A stretch of 37,930 bases of DNA from Bacteroidota bacterium. GTDB lineage: Bacteria; Bacteroidota; Bacteroidia; Palsa-948. The stretch is taken from positions 1-37,930 of the forward strand of contig JACQAL010000028.1 of the NCBI GenBank assembly GCA_016195025.1, read 5' to 3'. Made by a program: the position numbers and the translations under genes. Positions 32,579 to 37,930 of this stretch are shown here, one piece after another; the first letter of the stretch is position 1, and every line of letters begins with the position of its first letter. The notes beneath the pieces are model-generated. The model saw only the letters and a list, made by a program, of their open reading frames with translations, was not told where the DNA came from and made no database searches.

Positions 32579-35500
32579 ATGAAAAAATATGTATCCTCCC
32601 TTTTACTTTTTACTTTTTACTTTTTACTTTTTACTTGTGCCTTCGCGCAGGCGCCCCAGGGAATCAACTACCAGGCGGTGGCGCGCGATGTGAATGGAAA
32701 TCCAATAGCCACGCAAACAATTTCCATTGAATTCAAAATTCATCAAACTACTTCGGGCGGAACAGTGGTGTATGATGAAACCCAAAGCAAAACCACGAAC
32801 CAGTTCGGTTTGTTCACAGCAGTTATCGGACAAGGAAGTTGTATTGTTTGTCCTTTTTCGGCAATCGCATGGGGAAGCGATATTTATTTTCTCGAAGTAT
32901 TTGTAAATGGAAACAACATGGGGAATTCCCAATTCATGTCCGTTCCTTATGCGCTTAACTCTCTTAATCCAGGTCCTGCTGGCGCTACCGGTCCGACTGG
33001 CGCAGCAGGTTCGAACGGAAGCAACGGAACAACCGGTCCGACTGGCGCAGCAGGTTCGAACGGCACAAATGGAGTAACCGGTGCAACAGGCGCAGCAGGA
33101 ACTAACGGTACAAATGGAGTAACAGGTGCAACAGGCGCAGCAGGAACTAACGGAAGTAACGGAGCAACCGGTCCAACAGGTGCAGCAGGAACAAACGGCA
33201 CAAATGGTGTCACGGGCGCAACAGGTGCAGCAGGAACTAACGGTAGCAACGGAGTAACAGGTGCAACAGGCGCAGCAGGAACTAACGGCACAAATGGAGT
33301 AACAGGCGCAACAGGCGCAGCAGGAACTAACGGCACAAATGGAGTAACAGGCGCGACTGGCGCAGCAGGAACTAACGGAAGTAACGGAGCAACCGGTCCA
33401 ACAGGTGCAGCAGGAACAAACGGCACAAATGGTGTCACGGGCGCAACAGGCGCAGCAGGAACTAACGGCTCTAATGGAGTTACGGGAGCAACTGGCGCTG
33501 CGGGAACAAACGGTACAAATGGAGTAACAGGCGCAACAGGTGCAGCAGGATCAAACGGTACAAATGGTGTAACAGGTGCCACAGGCGCAGCAGGAACTAA
33601 CGGCACAAATGGAGTCACAGGCGCAACAGGCGCAGCAGGAACCAACGGCAGTAATGGAGTAACGGGCGCAACAGGCGCAGCAGGAACTAACGGCTCTAAT
33701 GGAGTTACGGGAGCAACTGGCGCTGCGGGAACAAACGGTACAAATGGAGTAACAGGCGCAACAGGTGCAGCAGGAACAAACGGTACAAATGGAGTCACGG
33801 GCGCAACAGGTGCCACAGGCGCAGCAGGAACAAACGGCTCTAACGGAGTAACGGGAGCAACTGGCGCAGCAGGAACAAACGGTACAAATGGTGTTACGGG
33901 TGCCACAGGCGCAGCAGGAACAAACGGTTCTAACGGAGTAACGGGAGCAACTGGCGCAGCAGGAACAAACGGTACAAATGGAGCAACCGGACCAACCGGG
34001 CTTTTACAAAACGGCACTTCCGCAGGACAAACTCCCTACTGGGATGGAACATCATGGATTATCAATACAAACATTTATAATAACGGAGGCAGCGTGGGAA
34101 TAGGAATTACTTCCGGGTTTAGCGGGTTGTTGCATGTAAAACAAACCACAGCCACTCAACATGCAGGTTATTTCGAAATTAACAATGCCTCGAACAGCAA
34201 TGCTGCCGTTTACGGAACAACCAACAGCACTGCCGGCAATGCAGGATATTTTTCCAACACCAATGCAAGCAACAGCGCTTCGGCTGTGTATATTTCGCAT
34301 ATCGGAAGCGGAATTGCATTGAATGTGGCGCATACAGGAAGCAATGCCGCTGTTTATTCCAGCGCTTCAGGAACAGGTGAAGCAGGACATTTTCAAATTT
34401 TCAATAATGCCAATTCATCTTCGGCATTAACGGCAATAACAAATGGAACCGGCAATGCAGGGCTGTTTTCTATAAACAATGCTACAAGCGCTGCTGATGC
34501 AATTTATTCAACCACTAATGGAACAGGCAGGGCAGGAGTTTTTTATATAAACAATGCAACAAGTAGCGCAGATGCTTTGTATTGTTATACTAACGGCAGT
34601 GGGAGGTCGGTTTATAGTTATAACACCGGAGGAGGTAATGCAGGACAATTTTCTATAAACAATGCTACAAGCACTGCTGATGCAATTTATGTAACTACCA
34701 ATGGAACCGGCAACGCGGGAAATTTTATAGGAAAACTTAAAACCGACAGCATCCGCATAACGGGCAATGCGCCCGCGGCAGGAAAAGTGCTGACGGCAAA
34801 AGATGCTCTCGGAAATGCGCAATGGCAAAACCCTTCCGGCTTGCCTTCGGGAACCGTTAACCAAACGCTGCGGCACGATGGCACCAACTGGGTGGCGAAT
34901 TCATTCTTATATAATACAGCAAGCGCCATTGGAATAGGAACTACCGCTCCGCAAAACGCACTTGATGTTGCAGGTGCCGCAGTGATAGGCGCAACGTATT
35001 CAGGCGCCAATATTGCTCCCACAAGCGGATTGCTTGTAGAAGGCAATGTGGGCATCGGAACAACCTCTCCGCTCACCAAACTTCATGTTGAGGGAAGTTC
35101 GGCAGACCTTTTCCTGAGATTATCTACCATTGTGGGAGGCGCAGGCAACCCATTACCCGGAATTGCTTTTGGAGACGCAAATTCAACCGGTGCGCAGGCA
35201 TCTATTACGACAATACGAGATGCAGCAAGCGGTGGAGCAGCCGATTTACCAACAGCCATTTTATTTAAAACCACCCCAGATGGCAGTTCAACTTCTGCCG
35301 AAAGAATGCGAATTGATAATGCCGGCAATGTGGGCATCGGAACATCCTCTCCAACTGAAAAATTAGATGTTAACGTAGGAAATATAAGAACAACAAATTC
35401 TTTAAGTACTTACTTAACCGCATACTCTACTGCCTCCAGTTCTCAATCCTATCTTGACCTTGTTGCGCAAAATGCTGTTCCTTCAAGCATTGAATGGAGA

Positions 35501-36151
35501 ATTATAAACAACGCAGCCCCCGGGCGGCTTGAGTTTTATCACGCAACTTCGGGCAATACGAGAATGGTAATTGACGCATCAGGCAATGTGGGCATTGGAA
35601 CAACTGCACCTGCTTACATGCTTCACATCCATAAGTCAGGCGGAATAAATCCCTATGCGCATTTTACAGATGCGTCTACCGGCACAACCACTACCGATGG
35701 CTTAATTGTTGGCACTAACGGAGCAGGTACATCTTACATCATTAATTATGAAACCGCCTACGACCTTCATATAGGAAATTCAACAGACAATAATCTTATC
35801 ACTGTAGCGGGGGGAGCTAATAATGTCGGCATCGGAACAACTGCGCCAGATACAAAACTGCAAGTAAATGGCGGAATAAGTTTACCAATTTCGGTTCCCG
35901 CCTCCAGTTTAACTCTGGACCAAACCAATTACACTGTTATACTGCAGGGCGCAGTAACCGCTACTCTTCCTGCAGCGGCAGCAACCAATACCGGGTGGAT
36001 TTATGTTATTGTGAACCAAACTGCCGCAGCAAAAACTCTGGGCGGTGCTTACAATTATATGAATATGGCTGGTGTCAGCACCAATAGTATCAATCCAAGT
36101 TCAAGCATTATGATTCAAAGCAACGGAGGAACTTGGTTTCAGATAAAGTAA
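32579..36151 (+). CDS. Long collagen-like surface fibre protein
   Basis: 1190 residues. A signal peptide ([20 protein letters not shown], then AFAQ) written in ACTTTTT repeats is followed by a conserved N-terminal module (about 25-130, [20 protein letters not shown]...[24 protein letters not shown]) shared with the 36656 product. Residues about 132-475 are an almost unbroken Gly-X-Y array of 15-residue units ([15 protein letters not shown]). Then come about six units of [21 protein letters not shown] type (about 520-720), VGIGTTxP tail-fibre-like repeats ([17 protein letters not shown]) and a C-terminal beta segment ending GGTWFQIK. It lacks a recognisable T9SS C-terminal domain. Probably a trimeric, very elongated exported fibre. 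Stops at 32691 and 32728 lie in the two other frames just after the repeat. Confidence 0.9.
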   Translation: MKKYVSSLLLFTFYFLLFTCAFAQAPQGINYQAVARDVNGNPIATQTISIEFKIHQTTSGGTVVYDETQSKTTNQFGLFTAVIGQGSCIVCPFSAIAWGSDIYFLEVFVNGNNMGNSQFMSVPYALNSLNPGPAGATGPTGAAGSNGSNGTTGPTGAAGSNGTNGVTGATGAAGTNGTNGVTGATGAAGTNGSNGATGPTGAAGTNGTNGVTGATGAAGTNGSNGVTGATGAAGTNGTNGVTGATGAAGTNGTNGVTGATGAAGTNGSNGATGPTGAAGTNGTNGVTGATGAAGTNGSNGVTGATGAAGTNGTNGVTGATGAAGSNGTNGVTGATGAAGTNGTNGVTGATGAAGTNGSNGVTGATGAAGTNGSNGVTGATGAAGTNGTNGVTGATGAAGTNGTNGVTGATGATGAAGTNGSNGVTGATGAAGTNGTNGVTGATGAAGTNGSNGVTGATGAAGTNGTNGATGPTGLLQNGTSAGQTPYWDGTSWIINTNIYNNGGSVGIGITSGFSGLLHVKQTTATQHAGYFEINNASNSNAAVYGTTNSTAGNAGYFSNTNASNSASAVYISHIGSGIALNVAHTGSNAAVYSSASGTGEAGHFQIFNNANSSSALTAITNGTGNAGLFSINNATSAADAIYSTTNGTGRAGVFYINNATSSADALYCYTNGSGRSVYSYNTGGGNAGQFSINNATSTADAIYVTTNGTGNAGNFIGKLKTDSIRITGNAPAAGKVLTAKDALGNAQWQNPSGLPSGTVNQTLRHDGTNWVANSFLYNTASAIGIGTTAPQNALDVAGAAVIGATYSGANIAPTSGLLVEGNVGIGTTSPLTKLHVEGSSADLFLRLSTIVGGAGNPLPGIAFGDANSTGAQASITTIRDAASGGAADLPTAILFKTTPDGSSTSAERMRIDNAGNVGIGTSSPTEKLDVNVGNIRTTNSLSTYLTAYSTASSSQSYLDLVAQNAVPSSIEWRIINNAAPGRLEFYHATSGNTRMVIDASGNVGIGTTAPAYMLHIHKSGGINPYAHFTDASTGTTTTDGLIVGTNGAGTSYIINYETAYDLHIGNSTDNNLITVAGGANNVGIGTTAPDTKLQVNGGISLPISVPASSLTLDQTNYTVILQGAVTATLPAAAATNTGWIYVIVNQTAAAKTLGGAYNYMNMAGVSTNSINPSSSIMIQSNGGTWFQIK
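32605..32632 (+). repeat. Heptanucleotide tandem repeat (ACTTTTT x4) in signal-peptide codons
   Basis: Four perfect ACTTTTT units at 32605-32611, 32612-32618, 32619-32625 and 32626-32632, preceded by TTTT and followed by a partial ACTT. They encode LFTFYFLLF, the hydrophobic core. Since seven is not a multiple of three, any single-unit change breaks the reading frame. Confidence 0.9.
32972..34008 (+). repeat. 45-bp collagen-coding tandem array
   Basis: About 22-23 units of 45 bp, encoding [15 protein letters not shown] and close variants ([15 protein letters not shown]). One unit near 33803-33821 has an extra 9 bp (GATGATGAAG). Units stay in frame when gained or lost, so the stalk length can vary without loss of the protein. 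Confidence 0.92.
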
Positions 36152-36184
36152 TAGAAAAGTGAAATATTTGATATAAACACAATT

Positions 36185-36643
36185 TTGAGCAAAAAACTGG
36201 CATATCAGATAAGGGAAGCGCACACAACGAGAAGAGGAGTGAACACAACGACAGAAGGAGTGAGTACAACGATAGGAGGAGTGAATACAACGCTCGAAGG
36301 AGTGAGTACAACGATAGGAGGAGTGAATACAACGCTCGAAGGAGTGAGTACAACGCTCGAAGGAGTGAACACAACGCTCGAAGGAGTGAGTACAACGCTC
36401 GAAGGAGTGAGTACAACGAGAGGAGAAGTGAGTACAACGCTCGAAGGAGTGAGTACAACGCTCGAAGGAGTGAGTACAACGAGAGGAGAAGTGAGTACAA
36501 CGCTCGAAGGAGTGAGTACAACGCTCGAAGGAGTGAGTACAACGCTCGAAGGAGTGAGTACAACGATAGAAGGAGTGAGTACAACGATAGAAGGAATGCA
36601 GACAATGACAGGAAGAACAATTGAAACTATAAAATTTGCTTAA
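36185..36643 (+). CDS. Possible heptad-repeat protein over the 21-bp array
   Basis: An open frame of 152 residues from TTG 36185 (no upstream ATG) to TAA 36641-36643. It consists of a short N-terminus (MSKKLAYQIREAHTT), 17 heptads of VSTTLEG/VNTTIGG type and a C-terminus (MQTMTGRTIETIKFA). If Leu/Ile is taken as position a and Val as position d, the 3-4 spacing fits a coiled coil, although Gly and Thr content would make it unusual. Coding status is doubtful: the 21-bp period keeps other frames open too, the start is not ATG, and no promoter or ribosome site is evident. It sits in the gap between two fibre genes, which would otherwise be about 500 bp without a gene. Confidence 0.3.
   Translation: MSKKLAYQIREAHTTRRGVNTTTEGVSTTIGGVNTTLEGVSTTIGGVNTTLEGVSTTLEGVNTTLEGVSTTLEGVSTTRGEVSTTLEGVSTTLEGVSTTRGEVSTTLEGVSTTLEGVSTTLEGVSTTIEGVSTTIEGMQTMTGRTIETIKFA
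36239..36595. repeat. 21-bp tandem array (17 units)
   Basis: Seventeen consecutive 21-bp units, majority form GTGAGTACAACGCTCGAAGG plus A, with variants at three places: AGT/AAT/AAC, CTCGAA/ATAGGA/ATAGAA/ACAGAA, and an AGAGGAGAA ending in two units. Degenerate half-units flank it on both sides. There are no spacers, so it is not CRISPR. The period equals two turns of B-DNA. Confidence 0.93.
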
Positions 36644-36655
36644 ATTAAGCGACAA

Positions 36656-37930
36656 ATGAATAAAATGATGAAAAAAACCACATACATAAGGAAGGGACAA
36701 GGGACGAGGGACAAGGGACGAGTTAAAAAATTAGTAATTTTCATTATACTTCTTACTTCTTACTTCTTACCTCTCACTTCTGCCTTCTCCCAATCCCCCA
36801 ACGGCATCAACTACCAGGCGGTGGCGCGTGATGTGAATGGAACTCCGCTTGCAACCCAGGCGGTTACTGTTGTTTTTAATATTCACATGGGCAGCGGCAG
36901 CGGTCCGGTTTCATGCAGCGAAACGCAAACGCTCACCACCAATCCGTTCGGGCTTTTCACCTGGGTAATCGGCTCTTCCAACCATCCCAACTTTGATACG
37001 ATTGCATGGGAAAATCATGCTTACTTCCTCGAAGTAATCGTGAACGGAAGTTCCATGGGCGCCACGCAGTTTGTTTCCGTTCCTTATTCATTGCACGCGC
37101 ACACGGCTGATTTGGCAGGAGCAGCAGTAAACGGATGGTCAACCCTCGGAAACGCAGGCACCATTCCTCCGGCAAATTTTATGGGCACAACAGATAACCA
37201 GCCGCTTTTCTTCCGCACAAATAATGTTTCAAAACTATTTCTCGATAATGACAGCGCGCACTTAGGCGTTTCGGGAACGGGAGCGCTGTTTGTGGTGCAG
37301 GAAACTCCGGTCAGCCAGGGCGCATCGCTCTTTCTGCAAAGCCATCATGCCTGGCAGCAGGTTTCAGATGCAGCCGGATTCTTTCGCATTAATGATGCAA
37401 CAGCAGGACAGCCCCGCATGAGCATTGACAGCATGGGCAGGGTGGGAATAGGAACAACTGCACCTACGAATTTATTACATGTAGTGAATACAACTACTCT
37501 TTCCGCTGCAGGACTATTTCAAATCAACAACGCATCCAACGCATCCAATGCTTTGTATGCTACTACCAACGGTACGAGTGCAGCTGGAAATTTTCAAATC
37601 AACAATGCAAGCAATTCTCAAGGTGCATTAATTGGTCAAACCAACGGTACGGGTTCTGCTCTTTATGGTTTAAGCACGGGTAACGGCAATGCAGGAAATT
37701 TTCAAATCAGCAATTCCTCAAACAATCAACCAGCTTTATATGTAACCACCAACGGCACTGGTGCTTCCGCGGTGTTTACGGGTGGCAATGTGGGCATCGG
37801 GATCACTGTTCCTAAAAATACCCTTTCGGTAGTGGGAAGTTTGGCATTGAAAAAAGTTTCTGTTAATGCCAGCACATATTCCATGAGTTCTTCAGATTGT
37901 TTTATTGAAGTTACAGGTGGTTCTTCCTCA
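36656..37930 (+). CDS. Surface fibre protein, paralogue of the 32579 product (3' partial)
   Basis: At least 425 residues, running off the window. ATG 36656 is the first in frame; ATGs at 36665 and 36668 are alternatives. The export signal is long: a basic n-region (RKGQGTRDKGRVKK) written in GGGACRA repeats and a hydrophobic core (LVIFIILLTSYFLPLTSAFS) written in ACTTCTT repeats. The mature start [22 protein letters not shown]...YFLEVIVNGSSMGATQFVSVPYSL matches the 32579 product. Instead of a collagen stalk it continues with GTTDNQPLFFRTNNVSKLFLD, then [15 protein letters not shown] and NNASNSQGALIGQTNGTG-type repeats. It is probably another exported trimeric fibre. Stops at 36829 and 36834 lie in the other two frames shortly after the repeats. 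Confidence 0.88.
   Translation, partial: MNKMMKKTTYIRKGQGTRDKGRVKKLVIFIILLTSYFLPLTSAFSQSPNGINYQAVARDVNGTPLATQAVTVVFNIHMGSGSGPVSCSETQTLTTNPFGLFTWVIGSSNHPNFDTIAWENHAYFLEVIVNGSSMGATQFVSVPYSLHAHTADLAGAAVNGWSTLGNAGTIPPANFMGTTDNQPLFFRTNNVSKLFLDNDSAHLGVSGTGALFVVQETPVSQGASLFLQSHHAWQQVSDAAGFFRINDATAGQPRMSIDSMGRVGIGTTAPTNLLHVVNTTTLSAAGLFQINNASNASNALYATTNGTSAAGNFQINNASNSQGALIGQTNGTGSALYGLSTGNGNAGNFQISNSSNNQPALYVTTNGTGASAVFTGGNVGIGITVPKNTLSVVGSLALKKVSVNASTYSMSSSDCFIEVTGGSSS
36694..36721 (+). repeat. GGGACAA/GGGACGA tandem heptamers (x4)
   Basis: Four exact 7-nt units alternating GGGACAA and GGGACGA, encoding the basic n-region of the following signal peptide. A one-unit change would shift the frame unless translation starts downstream. 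Confidence 0.85.
36748..36782 (+). repeat. ACTTCTT tandem heptamers in signal-peptide codons
   Basis: Three perfect ACTTCTT units (36748-36768) are followed by two variants (ACCTCTC, ACTTCTG), together 35 nt with 7-nt period, encoding the hydrophobic core and the region before the cleavage site. Confidence 0.85.

Noticed and set aside
32947-34017. Long minus-strand open frame of 356 residues rich in Pro-Ala-Pro-Val
   Set aside because: It is the antisense shadow of the collagen-coding array; the 45-bp period keeps the reverse frame open. No signal, promoter or non-repeat sequence supports it.
36239-36595. CRISPR array
   Set aside because: The units are directly adjacent with no unique spacers and no cas genes nearby; it is a plain tandem repeat.
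36101-36700. Two minus-strand frames over the 21-bp array (Cys-Thr-His-Ser and Leu-Tyr-Ser-Leu repeats)
   Set aside because: Any stop-free 21-bp unit opens several frames. Both run into the end of the fibre gene on the other strand and lack a plausible start context.

Overview
The window looks like a chromosomal segment from a member of the Bacteroidota, probably an uncultured environmental lineage. Three things support this. Several genes follow TAnnTTTG-like -7 boxes and few have Shine-Dalgarno sites. Many products are exported and several end in gliding-motility/type IX secretion (T9SS) C-terminal domains. Family types typical of the phylum are present: DUF5686 with a CarboxypepD_reg domain, an ABC permease fused to an M1 peptidase, the Big_5 lipoprotein, bactofilin followed by AtpZ, and 'VGIGT' tail-fibre-like proteins. 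No rRNA, tRNA, insertion sequence or CRISPR array was found.

Layout: 199-3505 (+) holds a collagen-like/HxH-rich fibre protein translationally coupled to a T9SS type-B cargo protein, then a small secreted protein. 3502-6700 (-) is a three-gene run: a lamin-tail-domain secreted protein, a small unknown protein and an Mpo1/DUF962 membrane protein. 6831-14097 (+) holds an ABC ATPase, its permease/M1-peptidase partner and a DUF5686 outer-membrane protein. 14138-16092 (+) is a methionine-type aminotransferase overlapping an omega-amidase, a recognised pathway pair. 16192-19011 (-) holds comF, a free methionine-(R)-sulfoxide reductase and a Big_5 lipoprotein. 19048-24070 (+) holds two paralogous membrane-anchored coiled-coil proteins, one coupled to a WG-repeat protein and the other followed by bactofilin and AtpZ. 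24146-26053 (-) is a TPR-class III adenylyl cyclase. 26239-31305 (+) is a 1688-residue Kelch/beta-propeller/PKD-like T9SS type-B protein. 31318-32479 is a frameshifted, shortened O-antigen-ligase-like gene. 32579 to the end holds two paralogous fibre proteins separated by a 21-bp tandem array.

The most interesting thread is repetitive DNA inside coding sequence. At least six exported proteins have N-termini written in short tandem or inverted repeats: 1539 (a 19-bp inverted repeat), 11464 (TACGAAT copies), the minus-strand lipoprotein starting at 17820 (TTTTATTG copies), 26239 (a dispersed element), 32579 (four ACTTTTT) and 36656 (four GGGACRA plus about five ACTTCTT-like). In the last two fibre paralogues the 7-nt units lie in the signal-peptide codons, and gain or loss of one unit would run into a stop shortly downstream. 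This is the same geometry as the CTCTT repeats in Neisseria opa signal peptides, so phase variation of surface fibres is a reasonable hypothesis. Two copies of one 27-bp dispersed element sit in frame in unrelated genes (omega-amidase and the giant T9SS protein), and a perfect 33-bp palindrome sits in frame in the cyclase. This resembles the in-frame palindromic elements known from Rickettsia.
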